This document shows positions 1 to 8,639 of a stretch of DNA of 64,000 nt, piece after piece (position 1 is the stretch's first letter; each line of letters opens with the position of its first letter). The translations under genes and the position numbers were made by a program. The notes beneath the pieces were generated by a model that did not search any database, was not told the origin of the DNA, and was given only the letters and a program-made list of their open reading frames with translations. Source of the stretch: Phaeobacter sp. G2 (GTDB taxonomy: Bacteria > Pseudomonadota > Alphaproteobacteria > Rhodobacterales > Rhodobacteraceae); NCBI GenBank assembly GCA_025163595.1, contig CP104100.1:868001-932000 (forward strand), in the 5' to 3' direction.

Positions 1-2
1 CG

Positions 3-1319
3 CACCGGCCCGAGGATCTGTTCCGCGAGGCGGGCAGCTATCTGCAACTACGCGGTATTCTGCGCGGGCTTGAGGTGGCTTTGCACCAGGGCAGCGCGAC
101 CGAGATGCCAATAAGCGAGGGCCAGCGGGATGAAACCGCAGCGGCACTTTGGGCCCTGGCGCAGAGCCTGGAAGAGGGCGATATCGGCGATGCCCTGGAG
201 CGGATGCAGCGGGCCAAGGAGCGCCTGAGCCAAGCGATGCGAGAAGGGGCCAGCGACGAGGAAATCGCCCGCCTGATGCAGAAACTGCGCGAGGCCACCC
301 AGGATTACATGCGCCAGCTGCAGCGTCAGGCGCAGCGCGACAATCCGTCGGGAGACAGCGGTGAGGCGCAGGAAAATGCCATGACGCTGAGCCAGCAGGA
401 TCTGCAGGCGATGATGGATCGCATTCAGGAACTGATGGAACAGGGGCGCATGGCTGAAGCGGAACAGGCGCTGGAAGAGTTCCAGCGGATGATGGAAAAC
501 ATGCGGATCAGTCAGAGCCAGCAGGGGCAGAACGGCTCTGACGGTCAGCAGGCGATGGAAGATCTTGGCGAGACCCTGCAAGAGCAACAGGGGCTTTCCG
601 ATCAGGCCTTTCGCGATTTGCAGGAACAGTTCAACCCCAATGCCCAGGCCGGCGAAAGCCAAGGCAATGAAGGCCGAAGCGGTGGCCAGGGCCGGGGGCA
701 GCAGCACCAGGGCGGCACCGGCGGTGAGGGCCAGTCCGGCGAAGACGGCAGTCAGGGTCAGGGCGGTCAATCTCCGGGCCAATCCGCTGACGGATCATCC
801 CAGGGCGGTGCCGAGGGTGGATCAGCCGGTGCAGGTAGCCTGGCCGAACAACAGCAGGCCCTGCGAGAGGCCCTGCGGCGGCAACAACAGGGGCTGCCGC
901 TGGGCCAGGGCGCAGAGGGGGAAGCCACCAAAGAGGCGTTGGATCGCGCCGGTGAGGCGATGGATGGCGCCGAAGAAGCCCTGCGTCAGGGTGATTTGGC
1001 GGAAGCAATTGATCGCCAGTCCGAGGCCATGGAGGCCCTGCGCGAAGGCATGCGCGCTCTGGGGGAGGCAATCGCGCAGAACCAACAACCCGGACAGCAA
1101 CAGGGCCAGGGGGACATCGCATCCTCTGGGCAAGCCGACCCCTTGGGGCGGGATCGCAATGCCGGCGGGCTGGCAGGGGAGCAAAACTCCGAGTTTGGTG
1201 ATGGCCGGGCGCATCGCCGCGCTTGGGATCTGCTGGAAGAGCTCCGCCGCCGCGTGGGTGAGCAAGATCGGGCAGAAGACGAGCGGCGCTATTTTGAACG
1301 TCTGTTGGATCAATTCTAA
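3..1319 (+). CDS. DUF4175 / TIGR02302 family protein, C-terminal part (5' end outside window)
   Basis: The frame is open from base 3 to a TAA at 1317-1319, so the true start lies before the window; the first in-window GTG at 75 is not a credible start. The visible 438 residues are the soluble C-terminal half: charged helices rich in Glu, Gln, Arg and Met (coiled-coil-like), a low-complexity Gly/Gln/Ser stretch at about 650-830, then another Gln-rich helical part and a conserved-looking tail ending RLLDQF. This matches the large alphaproteobacterial DUF4175 family, whose N-terminus has membrane segments; function is unknown. It is not overlapped by a following gene and converges on the zinc-ribbon gene. 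Confidence 0.8.
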   Translation, partial: HRPEDLFREAGSYLQLRGILRGLEVALHQGSATEMPISEGQRDETAAALWALAQSLEEGDIGDALERMQRAKERLSQAMREGASDEEIARLMQKLREATQDYMRQLQRQAQRDNPSGDSGEAQENAMTLSQQDLQAMMDRIQELMEQGRMAEAEQALEEFQRMMENMRISQSQQGQNGSDGQQAMEDLGETLQEQQGLSDQAFRDLQEQFNPNAQAGESQGNEGRSGGQGRGQQHQGGTGGEGQSGEDGSQGQGGQSPGQSADGSSQGGAEGGSAGAGSLAEQQQALREALRRQQQGLPLGQGAEGEATKEALDRAGEAMDGAEEALRQGDLAEAIDRQSEAMEALREGMRALGEAIAQNQQPGQQQGQGDIASSGQADPLGRDRNAGGLAGEQNSEFGDGRAHRRAWDLLEELRRRVGEQDRAEDERRYFERLLDQF

Positions 1320-1390
1320 ACCCGCGGCAGGGTGATGTGCCCTGTATTTCCCTGTCTGGGCAAGCAATGCCCCTCTTTGGCGCAAGCGCA

Positions 1391-1485
1391 AGGGAGGGCT
1401 CCCGCCCAGGACTTGGGGATTTGAAAATCCCGCGTCCTCGTTGGGCCGGGCGCCTACCGCTCTGAGAGAGCGGTAGGCGCGGCGC
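1391..1485 (+). repeat. GC-rich two-hairpin element, copy A
   Basis: Block GCTCCCGCC begins at 1398 and block TTGGGCC at 1441 (43 bp apart). Between them AGGAC/GTCCT (1408-1412, 1434-1438) encloses GGGATTT/AAATCCC (1416-1422, 1425-1431). After the second block comes a perfect 14-bp stem with a 3-base loop (1450-1463, 1467-1480). It lies 72 bases after the DUF4175 stop, in the same orientation. Confidence 0.65.
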
Positions 1486-1604
1486 CAGGCTGCACTGTCG
1501 CGGGAAGGTCCATGCGGCGGCCTATTTGGCTGTGGCAGCAGATCGGCCCCGGTGAACGTGGGCACACTGGAATTATGGGCACACTGGCCGAGACGTCGCC
1601 TGCT

Positions 1605-1656
1605 AACAGGCCAGAAAAACAGGCCTCAAAAACAGGCAGGTGAAACAGGTTGGGGC
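1605..1656. repeat. 13-bp tandem micro-repeat (AACAGG units)
   Basis: AACAGG starts at 1605, 1618, 1631 and 1644, an exact 13-bp period. The first two units are nearly identical (AACAGGCCAGAAA and AACAGGCCTCAAA) and the later ones diverge. No coding role is visible. Confidence 0.55.
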
Positions 1657-1799
1657 TATCGGCCGGGATAGTTGCCGCAAAACCCTTGGTGGGTTGTACG
1701 GTGCGCCTGCGACTTACGAGCTTATCTGCCAGCATATCCGGCAGTGATCAGCAATGTGATCAGCGAGTCATCTTCCTGTGGCCAGCCAGCGAGGGCCGC

Positions 1800-2753
1800 T
1801 TACAGCTGAGGTTTCTGCAAGGCTGTGACCTGTGTGGCCAGCCAAAGCCTGAGCTGATCCACCCAGGTCACATAGCTGCTCAGGTAGGGGTCTGCCTGGG
1901 GCAGAATTTCCGCGATTTGCGGCGCATTGCTGTAGACCATCACCAGCGCCAGAACAGCCAGCACAGCCAGGGCAAACCCACGGGTAAACCCGGATTTCCG
2001 GGGCGCCGGTGCCATGTGCTCGGACTCTGGCGGCGGTGGGCTGTCAGCTGCGCGCAGGGTCGAGTTGATCTCTTCGATGTCTGGCAACACGCCGCGCTTT
2101 AGTCCGCTGGCTTCGGCGGCCAACTGGCGCGGATCTTCGCCGCGAATGCGGGCCATGCGGTCTTTGGCCTGGCGCGTGCGCTGGGCCTCTTCGTTTTCAG
2201 GCAGATCATCCAGCCCCAGGTTGGGCTGTGTCTCCAATGTCTGGCTTTGGTCCGCAGCGCGCAGGCTGGCTTCCCGCTCTGCTTCCTCGCGCAGGATCTC
2301 GCTGAGAGCGGGATCCAGCCCACGGGCGGGCGTCTGGGGCGACTGGGGTGGCTGAGGCGACTGGGGGGCAGGCTCGGCGTGATCCTCGGCGGCGGCGTCC
2401 TGCGCCTGCTGCGGGAAATCCTCTGTCGGCGAGACGTCAGCGGCATCCTGAGCCGTACTGTCGGAGGACGCAGAAGGGTCGAGCTGAGGCTCGGATGCAA
2501 AGGTGACCTCGGTATCCTGGTCAGCGCGGTCGGGGTGTTCAGTGGCTGTCCGCGCCGGAGCGGCATCTGCTGCCGGTTCAGGGGCGGGTGGCTCTGCAAA
2601 ATCCGGGTCTGCAGTGGCATCGGGGGCAATGCCCGCGGCCTGTTGAAACCAGGTATCGCCGCAGTTGGAGCACTGCACATCACGACCTTCATCGGGAATG
2701 ACGTCATCCGGTACTTCGTACTGGGCACCACAATTCGGGCAGGTCAGACGCAT
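1800..2753 (-). CDS. MJ0042-type zinc-ribbon, single-pass membrane protein
   Basis: A 317-residue protein. Residues 1-36 form a zinc ribbon with CPNC and CSNC pairs, the MJ0042 N-terminal finger. A long acidic, Pro/Ala/Gln-rich disordered linker follows, then a basic patch and one hydrophobic helix (about residues 255-275) near the C-terminus. The start at 2753 was chosen because the finger begins MRLTCPNC and AAGGAG precedes it; upstream in-frame sequence is not protein-like. It is divergent from ftsE with about 200 bp between them. The family is common next to ftsEX in Rhodobacteraceae; its function is not established. Finger and membrane topology suggest a sensor or scaffold, but that is inference. 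Confidence 0.8.
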   Translation of the reverse strand: MRLTCPNCGAQYEVPDDVIPDEGRDVQCSNCGDTWFQQAAGIAPDATADPDFAEPPAPEPAADAAPARTATEHPDRADQDTEVTFASEPQLDPSASSDSTAQDAADVSPTEDFPQQAQDAAAEDHAEPAPQSPQPPQSPQTPARGLDPALSEILREEAEREASLRAADQSQTLETQPNLGLDDLPENEEAQRTRQAKDRMARIRGEDPRQLAAEASGLKRGVLPDIEEINSTLRAADSPPPPESEHMAPAPRKSGFTRGFALAVLAVLALVMVYSNAPQIAEILPQADPYLSSYVTWVDQLRLWLATQVTALQKPQL

Positions 2754-2953
2754 AAGATCTCCTTGACCCCGGCGGTCTCCGGGGAGCTGTCGGCAGTATT
2801 TCCAAATGACAATAGGCAGTTCGGCGCTTTGGTGAAAGGGTGAATTGTGCTTTGTCGGCGCCGTCAGGGGGGACATTGGGCGCTTTGAACCATGGCCCAT
2901 TGAAACTGACGGGCTGCTGGGGCAAAACTGCTGAGCGCATACAGGGGACAGTC

Positions 2954-3631
2954 GTGATAGAGCTGGAAAACGTTGGCTACAACTACGGAGGCGGGGAGCT
3001 GCTGAGCGATGTCTCGGTAAAGCTGGCTCCGGGGTCTTTTCATTTCCTGACCGGGCCGTCGGGCGCAGGCAAGACCACGCTGTTGAAACTCTGCTATGGG
3101 GCGCTGACGCCGACCTCGGGGCGGGTGCGGGCCTTTAACATGGATGTGCAGGGGCTGGACCGGGATCAGATGGCGCATTTGCGGCGTCGTGTCGGGGTGG
3201 TGCATCAGGACTGCCGGTTTCTGGACCACCTTGCGGTGATCGAAAACATTGCCCTGCCGCTGATTGTTGCCGGCAAGGATCTGTCCCAGGAAGAGGCCAA
3301 CCTGCGCGAATTGCTGACCTGGGTTGGCCTGTCCCAGCGCGCCGATGCGCTTCCGCCGGAACTGTCGGGCGGTGAGCGACAGCGGGCGGCGCTTGCACGG
3401 TCGGTGATCCTGTCGCCGGATGTGATTATCGCGGATGAGCCCACCGGCAACGTCGACTGGGAGATGTCACAGCGGCTTTTGCAGCTGCTGGTCGAACTCA
3501 ACCGGATGGGCAAGACGATTCTGGTGGCGACCCATGATATGGCTCTGATCCGGGCTGCCAAGAAACAGGTGCAGGCGCGGGTGCTGCGGATCTCGGCCAA
3601 ACAGCTGATCCAGGCGGGGGCAGACCTATGA
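2954..3631 (+). CDS. ftsE: Cell division ATP-binding protein FtsE
   Basis: ATPase of the FtsEX complex, which couples cytoplasmic ATP hydrolysis to activation of periplasmic murein hydrolases at the septum. The 225-residue length is typical. Walker A GPSGAGKT is at about 34-41, signature LSGGERQ near 137, Walker B IIADEP near 157 followed by TGNVD, and the H-loop in ATHD near 193. The start is a GTG at 2954 (MIELENVGYNYGGG), preceded by GGGGA; longer in-frame starts upstream lack family similarity. It overlaps ftsX by four bases (ATGA), so the two are translationally coupled. Confidence 0.93.
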   Translation: MIELENVGYNYGGGELLSDVSVKLAPGSFHFLTGPSGAGKTTLLKLCYGALTPTSGRVRAFNMDVQGLDRDQMAHLRRRVGVVHQDCRFLDHLAVIENIALPLIVAGKDLSQEEANLRELLTWVGLSQRADALPPELSGGERQRAALARSVILSPDVIIADEPTGNVDWEMSQRLLQLLVELNRMGKTILVATHDMALIRAAKKQVQARVLRISAKQLIQAGADL

Positions 3632-4527
3632 GCGAAGGACGGTTGCGTAAACTCATCATGGGCGATGCTCAGGCGGACCGGGTGGTGCCGCCCAGCGGGT
3701 TCACCGCCCAGCTGACCCTGTTTGTCTCAGGCGCTATGGCGTTTCTGGCGGTGTTTGCCCTGGCGCTGTCGCTGGCCTCGGGGCGGCTGGCCAATCGCTG
3801 GGCGGATGAGCTGGCCCGCGCCGCCACCCTGCGGATCAATGCCCCTGCCGAGCAGCGTCTGGCCCAGACCGAAGCGGCACTGACAATTTTGCGCCAAACC
3901 CCTGGGGTGGCCTCGGCCCGTGCCTTTAGCGCCGAAGAACAGGCTGAGCTGCTGTCCCCCTGGTTTGGATCCTCTCTGGCCATCGACAGCCTGCCAGTGC
4001 CGCAACTGATCGAGGTGATCGAAGGCGATCCCGGCTATGACGGCACCGGGCTGCGCCTGCGCCTGCAGGCCGAGGTGCCGGGGGCGGTGCTGGATGACCA
4101 TACCCGCTGGCGCGCGCCGTTGGTGGATGCCGCCCGCGCCCTGCGCCGTTTGGGAGCGGTCTCCATTCTGCTGATTGCCGGCGCCACGGCGGCGATGATC
4201 ACGCTGGCGGCCAATGCCGCGCTTGCCGCCAATGCGCAGGTGATCGAAGTGCTGCGGCTGGTCGGGGCGCTGGACAGCTATATTGCCCATGCCTTTGTGC
4301 GCCGCTTTACCCTGCGCGCCCTTGGCGGGGCTGCGGTTGGCGTTGGCCTGGGTATGATTGGGGTCTGGCTGATGCCAAGTGCCTCGAATGAGGGCGGGTT
4401 TTTGACCGGGCTTGGGTTTCAGGGCTGGGCCTGGGGGCTGCCACTGTTGATCCCGCCTTTGGGGGCCTTGGTCGCCTTTGCCGCCACCACCCGCGCCGCC
4501 AATAAACGTTTGGGAGATTTGACGTGA
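3628..4527 (+). CDS. ftsX: Cell division protein FtsX
   Basis: Membrane partner of FtsE, 299 residues. It has the expected layout: a short cytoplasmic N-terminus, a first membrane helix at about 30-50, a large periplasmic loop that in the family engages hydrolase activators, then three C-terminal helices (about 175-200, 225-250, 265-290). The start overlaps the ftsE stop, and its own end overlaps the next start as GTGA. The periplasmic domain is Ala/Glu rich and poorly conserved, as is usual for alphaproteobacterial FtsX. Assignment rests on ftsE linkage plus topology. Confidence 0.9.
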   Translation: MSEGRLRKLIMGDAQADRVVPPSGFTAQLTLFVSGAMAFLAVFALALSLASGRLANRWADELARAATLRINAPAEQRLAQTEAALTILRQTPGVASARAFSAEEQAELLSPWFGSSLAIDSLPVPQLIEVIEGDPGYDGTGLRLRLQAEVPGAVLDDHTRWRAPLVDAARALRRLGAVSILLIAGATAAMITLAANAALAANAQVIEVLRLVGALDSYIAHAFVRRFTLRALGGAAVGVGLGMIGVWLMPSASNEGGFLTGLGFQGWAWGLPLLIPPLGALVAFAATTRAANKRLGDLT

Positions 4528-5264
4528 CATTTGCAATTCAGTGGCTGCGGTCCTTTCTCTTTGTGTTTCAGATCTATTTCATGATGCCAATCTTTGGCCT
4601 GATGTTTGCGCCCTGGGCGATCTTTAGCAAACGCGGCGCCCGGGCCTGCTGCAAAAGCTATTCGCGCTGGGTGTTCTGGACGGCACGTTTCATGGTGGGC
4701 ATTCGCTGTGAAGTGCGCGGCACACCGCCATCGGGTGAGGTGCTGATTGCCGCAAAACACCAGTCGTTTCTGGACATCATGATGATCTTTACCGCGCTGC
4801 CCACAGCCAAGTTCATCATGAAAAAAGAGATCCTGCGCACCCCCGTAATTGGCCAATATGCCAAGCTGCTGGACTGTGTTGCGGTGGATCGCGGCAAGCG
4901 CGGCGCGGCCATCGACAAGATGGTGCAGGACGTCAGGGCAGGCCACCAGGAGGCAGGCCAGTTGATCATCTATTCACAAGGCACCCGCGTCGCGCCGGGC
5001 GTCAAGGCGGATTACAAGGTTGGCACCGGGGTGCTGTATGAGCAGCTGGGCCAGCCCTGTGTGCCGGTCGCCACCAATGTCGGTGTGCTTTGGCCGCGCA
5101 CCGGCATCCTGCGCAAACCCGGCGTGGCGGTGGTGGAATTCCTCGACCAGATCGAGCCAGGCCTGGACCGCAAGGAGTTCATGGACACTCTGGAGACGCG
5201 GGTAGAAGAGAAATCGGACGCATTGATGCGGGAATTGGGATTTGATCCAGATGCAGTATCTTAA
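4524..5264 (+). CDS. plsC: 1-acyl-sn-glycerol-3-phosphate acyltransferase (PlsC)
   Basis: Transfers an acyl chain to lysophosphatidic acid to make phosphatidic acid at the inner membrane. 246 residues with an N-terminal hydrophobic helix (about 8-35). The catalytic HX4D motif is HQSFLD at 79-84. The substrate-binding block reads YSQGTR at 150-155, where the family consensus is EGTR, so Glu is replaced by Gln. The start is GTG, overlapping the ftsX stop by three bases. Position in the ftsEX operon suggests coordinated envelope growth. Confidence 0.9.
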   Translation: MTFAIQWLRSFLFVFQIYFMMPIFGLMFAPWAIFSKRGARACCKSYSRWVFWTARFMVGIRCEVRGTPPSGEVLIAAKHQSFLDIMMIFTALPTAKFIMKKEILRTPVIGQYAKLLDCVAVDRGKRGAAIDKMVQDVRAGHQEAGQLIIYSQGTRVAPGVKADYKVGTGVLYEQLGQPCVPVATNVGVLWPRTGILRKPGVAVVEFLDQIEPGLDRKEFMDTLETRVEEKSDALMRELGFDPDAVS

Positions 5265-5856
5265 AACGATTGACGACCTGGAGGCGCTTTATGGCACGCC
5301 GGGGGGGCCTTCGTTGCGCAAGGTGGCGCGCCGGATGACGCCGCTCTATCGCCAATGGATCATGGCCTCCAAGCTGTGCATGTTGACCACCGTAGGGCCG
5401 GAGGGCACCGATGACAGCCCCCGCGGCGACGATGGCCCGGTGGTGCAGGAACTGGACCCCGGCACCCTGGCCCTGCCCGATTGGCGCGGCAATAACCGGT
5501 TGGATTCCCTGCGCAATATCGTTCGCGACGGGCGTGTTTCGCTGATGTTTCTGGTGCCGGGATCAAACAATGTCATGCGGGTCAATGGCACCGCTCAGGT
5601 GACGGCGGAGGCGGATCTGCGCGCCCGGTTCGAAAAGAAGGGCAAGCAGCCCGCCACTGTGATCGTCATCGCCATTGATGAGATCTACAGCCAATGCGCC
5701 CGCGCCCTGCTGCGCGCAGGCACCTGGGAAGGTGTAGATGAAAGTCAGGGCCTGCCCTCGATGGGCGAAATTCTGGCCGAGCAGACCGATGGCGAAGAGG
5801 GTGGCAAGGACTATGACCAAGCCTGGGGTGCACGGGCAGCCCAGACCATGTGGTAG
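5251..5856 (+). CDS. Pyridoxamine 5'-phosphate oxidase-family flavoprotein (MSMEG_1061-like)
   Basis: A 201-residue FMN-binding split-barrel protein of the PPOX superfamily. The core holds KLCMLTTVGPEG, DDSPRGD, LPDWRGNNRLDSLRNI and a VSLMFLVPG strand, the pattern of the MSMEG_1061-type subgroup. It probably binds FMN or F420-like cofactors; the substrate is unknown and true pyridoxal synthesis is unlikely. The ATG at 5251 was preferred over a TTG nine bases upstream. It overlaps the end of plsC by 14 bases, making it the fourth gene of the operon. Confidence 0.85.
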   Translation: MQYLKTIDDLEALYGTPGGPSLRKVARRMTPLYRQWIMASKLCMLTTVGPEGTDDSPRGDDGPVVQELDPGTLALPDWRGNNRLDSLRNIVRDGRVSLMFLVPGSNNVMRVNGTAQVTAEADLRARFEKKGKQPATVIVIAIDEIYSQCARALLRAGTWEGVDESQGLPSMGEILAEQTDGEEGGKDYDQAWGARAAQTMW

Positions 5857-5859
5857 CCG

Positions 5860-6090
5860 ATGGAGCAGGTGCTGGCTAAGCCCGATGTAACGGCGTTTAT
5901 GGTCTGGTTGGGGGGATACCTGTCAGTCTTTGTGCTGCTTCTGTGGTGGTCGCGTCAGTTCCGCGAATGTTTTCTCGACTGGATCACCCTGAAGGACCCT
6001 TTTGGGCTGCGGTTCTGGGGGCAAAACATTCTATTTGCAGCGTTCACCCTGGCCTATTTTGCCGTGGCTGTCCTGTTCCTCGGAGGCTGA
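5860..6090 (+). CDS. Small two-helix membrane protein, unknown function
   Basis: A 76-residue ORF starting three bases after the preceding stop. It has two hydrophobic segments (about 12-29 and 55-74) separated by a charged loop rich in Arg, Asp and Trp. It looks like the last gene of the ftsE operon. No family was recognised. The tight spacing and clean membrane topology support coding. An 8-bp inverted repeat at 6101-6130 follows and may terminate the operon. Confidence 0.6.
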   Translation: MEQVLAKPDVTAFMVWLGGYLSVFVLLLWWSRQFRECFLDWITLKDPFGLRFWGQNILFAAFTLAYFAVAVLFLGG

Positions 6091-6100
6091 GCCCCATTGG

Positions 6101-6130
6101 GCAGAGGCCGCGCCTTGGAGCAGCCTCTGC
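6101..6130 (+). terminator. Possible weak terminator after the ftsE operon
   Basis: GCAGAGGC (6101-6108) pairs with GCCTCTGC (6123-6130) across a 14-base loop. Only a loose T-rich tail follows, so termination is uncertain. Confidence 0.35.
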
Positions 6131-6156
6131 GCTTGTGTTGTTCCGGGGCGACCGGG

Positions 6157-6465
6157 TCAGGCGATGACCTCACCAATCAGAACCTGTGGCTGGATATTGG
6201 TGAAATTTGCCACATCTGCCATCACCGGGCCTGAGGCCTTCATCGCGGCGCCCATGGCCTCCCGATCGGCAAAGACGATTGTGGCTACGGCATGAAATCC
6301 GGCGGGTTGATCCGGGCCACCGGCGAGCCCCTTGGTGACCAGAACCCGGTCGATATGTGGCCCCATATGTTCCTGGACCAGCGGCATATGCGTATCGGCA
6401 TAATAGGCGTGGTCAAAGGTACTGCCGTCGCTGACCGGATAGATAACTTGTAGTGACACAGCCAT
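6157..6465 (-). CDS. EthD-domain protein
   Basis: A 102-residue dimeric alpha-beta barrel protein of the EthD family. The start MAVSLQVIYP, the Asp/His stretch DHAYYADTHMPLVQEHMGP and the later FADREAM segment are characteristic. EthD proteins appear as small companions in degradation pathways, but their catalytic role is unclear. The gene is monocistronic and convergent with the ftsE operon. No link to a neighbouring pathway is visible. Confidence 0.85.
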   Translation of the reverse strand: MAVSLQVIYPVSDGSTFDHAYYADTHMPLVQEHMGPHIDRVLVTKGLAGGPDQPAGFHAVATIVFADREAMGAAMKASGPVMADVANFTNIQPQVLIGEVIA

Positions 6466-6569
6466 GTGCCGTCCTCCCTTAGATTTCTATGACATCAGTA
6501 GACAACTGATACGGCGGCTTTCCTAGTGATAGTTTTTGCGACGCTGCGCTGCGTTCAGATCTAGGGGCC

Positions 6570-7094
6570 TTAGCCTGTTGGGGAGGTTAGGGAGAGAATG
6601 CTGTTGGAACTCTGCCCCGAGTTTGGATGGGCGCTAAAGAAAACGCCCCACCTTTTGGGGGATTGGATCTTCCCTACAAACCAGCCCTGCTCAAACACGT
6701 CTGGATCGGAGGATGACAGCCGAGGGTCGACTGCTAGGTCTGGAAATTCCTGAGAAACGATTTTTCTGGTCAGCTCCAGAAGTTCTTTGGCATCGGCCTC
6801 GGACAGAGCAAAGGGGTGATATGTTGCCACAGTACAGTAGCTGGCCTTGATACTGATGAAGCTACCAGAGGCCTGATCAATCCACTGGGACGAGGATGGG
6901 CTACGTTTGCGAAGCACCAGATTGGCTTCTGCCTTGGCTACGACGTTTTCTCCGCGATGATTTGGCAGACAATAGTCGCTGAACAGAGCGGCGAGATGCT
7001 CCGCGCGGCTGGGCAGAGGCCAGAGGACCGCGGCGAGGGCAAAGCCTGTCAGCAGCCCGGTGGCAACAATGGGGAAAAGAATATGTTTCTTCAA
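6570..7094 (-). CDS. Exported hypothetical protein, lower GC than neighbours
   Basis: A 174-residue protein with an N-terminal signal or anchor segment (KKHILFPIVATGLLTGFALAAVL) and two cysteines (about 42 and 68) in the mature part. No family was recognised. The start is a TTG with no clear ribosome site, so the N-terminus is uncertain. It sits downstream of the lpdA terminator hairpin, so it probably has its own promoter. Lower GC and the lack of recognisable homology suggest a lineage-specific, possibly transferred gene. Confidence 0.6.
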   Translation of the reverse strand: MKKHILFPIVATGLLTGFALAAVLWPLPSRAEHLAALFSDYCLPNHRGENVVAKAEANLVLRKRSPSSSQWIDQASGSFISIKASYCTVATYHPFALSEADAKELLELTRKIVSQEFPDLAVDPRLSSSDPDVFEQGWFVGKIQSPKRWGVFFSAHPNSGQSSNSILSLTSPTG

Positions 7095-7109
7095 AATGCA
7101 AAGCCTAAA

Positions 7110-7139
7110 GGAAACGCCCCGACAAAATATGCCGGGGCG
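7110..7139 (-). terminator. Terminator of lpdA
   Basis: CGCCCCG (7115-7121) pairs with CGGGGCG (7133-7139). On the minus strand the stem is followed by TTTCCTTT. It lies between the lpdA stop and the next minus-strand gene. Confidence 0.65.
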
Positions 7140-7151
7140 CGAAAGGCGAAG

Positions 7152-8546
7152 TTAGCTGTGGATGGCGCCATTGCCGCAGGCCAGGGCGGCTTCGCGCACG
7201 GCTTCCGAATAGGTCGGATGGGCGTGGCAGGTCAGGGCGACGTCTTCGGCGGAGGCGCCAAATTCCATCGCGACGCAGAGCTCGTGGATCAAGTCGCCAG
7301 CGCCGGGGCCAATGATGGCAGCGCCCAGGATACGGTCGGTTTCCTTGTCGGTGATGATTTTGACAAAACCGCCTTCGGCCTGGTGCACCGCCTTGGCGCG
7401 GGCATTGGCCATGAAGTTGAACTTGCCAACCTTGATCTTGCGACCCTCAGCCTTGAGCGCATCCTCAGTCGCGCCAACGGTGGCGACCTCGGGGGTGGTG
7501 TAGACCACACCGGGGATAACGCCGTAGTTCACGTGACCATGTTTGCCACCAATGACATCGGCCACGGCCATGCCTTCATCTTCGGCTTTATGGGCCAGCA
7601 TTGGGCCCTCGATCACGTCGCCGATAGCATAGATGCCAGCCACATTGGTGCGCCACTGGGAGTCGGTGGCGATCTGGCCGCGCTCGGTCAGTTTGACGCC
7701 CAGTGCCTCCAGACCCAGCCCATCTGCATAGGCTTTGCGCCCGGTTGCAACCAGCACCACATCGGCGTCGAGGACCTCCTCGGTCTCGGGGGTTTTCTTC
7801 AGGGCGTATTTTACCTTGGCTTTGGTTTTGGAGGCCTCAACCCCCTGCACCGCAGCCCCCATGATGAAGGTCAGGCCCTGTTTTTCCAGGATACGCTTGA
7901 AGCCGCGCTGCACGTCTTTGTCCATGCCGGGGCAGACCGCGTCCATATATTCAACAACGGTGACTTCTGATCCGAGACGGGCATAGACCGAGCCAAGTTC
8001 CAACCCGATGACGCCGGCGCCGATGACGACCATTTTCTTTGGCACTTTGGGCAGATCCAGCGCGCCGGTGGAGGTAACAACGATCTTTTCGTCGACCTCG
8101 ACGCCGGGCAGGCTCGAGGGCACAGAGCCAGTGGCCACAACGATGTTCTTGGCCTCATGGGTGTCATCGCCGACCTTGACCTGACCGGCAGCGGGGATTG
8201 AAGCCCAGCCTTTGAGCCAGTCGATCTTGTTCTTTTTCATCAGGAATTCGATACCGCCGGTGTTCTGGCCCACGACGTCTTCCTTGTAGGATTTCATCTG
8301 GTTCCAATCGACCGAGGGGGATTTGCCTTTGAGCCCCATGCTGCCAAAGTTGTGCTCGGCTTCGTGCAGCATATGGGTGGCATGCAGCAGCGCCTTTGAG
8401 GGGATGCAGCCAATGTTGAGGCAGGTGCCGCCGAGGGTCTCGCGGCCCTCTACGATGGCGGTTTTGAGGCCCAGCTGGGCGCAGCGGATGGCGCTGACAT
8501 AGCCGCCGGGGCCTGCACCGATGATGATGACGTCGTAGCTTGCCAT
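7152..8546 (-). CDS. lpdA: Dihydrolipoyl dehydrogenase (E3)
   Basis: FAD-dependent E3 subunit that reoxidises dihydrolipoamide of 2-oxo acid dehydrogenases with NAD+. 464 residues, full length. It shows the FAD-binding GAGPGGY near 10, the redox disulfide in GGTCLNIGC (Cys42 and Cys47), an NAD-binding [10 protein letters not shown] segment and the C-terminal HAHPTYSE with the catalytic His-Glu pair. It ends the minus-strand TCA block, about 1.1 kb downstream of odhB, so it probably serves the 2-oxoglutarate complex encoded there and perhaps others. Confidence 0.95.
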   Translation of the reverse strand: MASYDVIIIGAGPGGYVSAIRCAQLGLKTAIVEGRETLGGTCLNIGCIPSKALLHATHMLHEAEHNFGSMGLKGKSPSVDWNQMKSYKEDVVGQNTGGIEFLMKKNKIDWLKGWASIPAAGQVKVGDDTHEAKNIVVATGSVPSSLPGVEVDEKIVVTSTGALDLPKVPKKMVVIGAGVIGLELGSVYARLGSEVTVVEYMDAVCPGMDKDVQRGFKRILEKQGLTFIMGAAVQGVEASKTKAKVKYALKKTPETEEVLDADVVLVATGRKAYADGLGLEALGVKLTERGQIATDSQWRTNVAGIYAIGDVIEGPMLAHKAEDEGMAVADVIGGKHGHVNYGVIPGVVYTTPEVATVGATEDALKAEGRKIKVGKFNFMANARAKAVHQAEGGFVKIITDKETDRILGAAIIGPGAGDLIHELCVAMEFGASAEDVALTCHAHPTYSEAVREAALACGNGAIHS

Positions 8547-8574
8547 TATTGAGGGTCCTTTTGCGGTTTGTGTT

Positions 8575-8639
8575 GGGGAGGGGGCTCTGCCCCCGGCCCG
8601 AGTGGGCCTCCCCCGAGGTATTTGTGGAAAGATGAAAGC
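8575..8639. repeat. GC-rich inverted repeat upstream of lpdA
   Basis: The gap between lpdA and the MAPEG gene holds GGGGGCTCTGCCCCC (a near-palindrome at about 8581-8596) and then GTGGGCCTCCCCCGAGG, leading into an A-rich tail with GGAAAGATGAAAG. It resembles dispersed intergenic elements of roseobacters, from memory, but is not a copy of the two-hairpin element. Confidence 0.35.

Larger units (their letters stand above)
1320..1799. other. Convergent non-coding region with structured repeat and three micro-repeats
   Basis: No credible gene lies in these 480 bases between two convergent genes. They contain copy A of the GC-rich two-hairpin element (1391-1485), a 17-bp-spaced duplication of TGGGCACACTGG (1559-1570 and 1576-1587), four AACAGG units exactly 13 bp apart (1605-1656) and GTGATCAGC twice, 12 bp apart (1744-1764). 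The strong hairpin at 1450-1480 could terminate transcription in both directions. Confidence 0.6.

Noticed and set aside
1391..1485. Insertion sequence end
   Set aside because: No transposase and no target duplications were seen; stems differ between copies.
2840..2953. Extended ftsE start
   Set aside because: The extra N-terminus has no likeness to FtsE, and the GTG at 2954 has a ribosome site and matches the family start.
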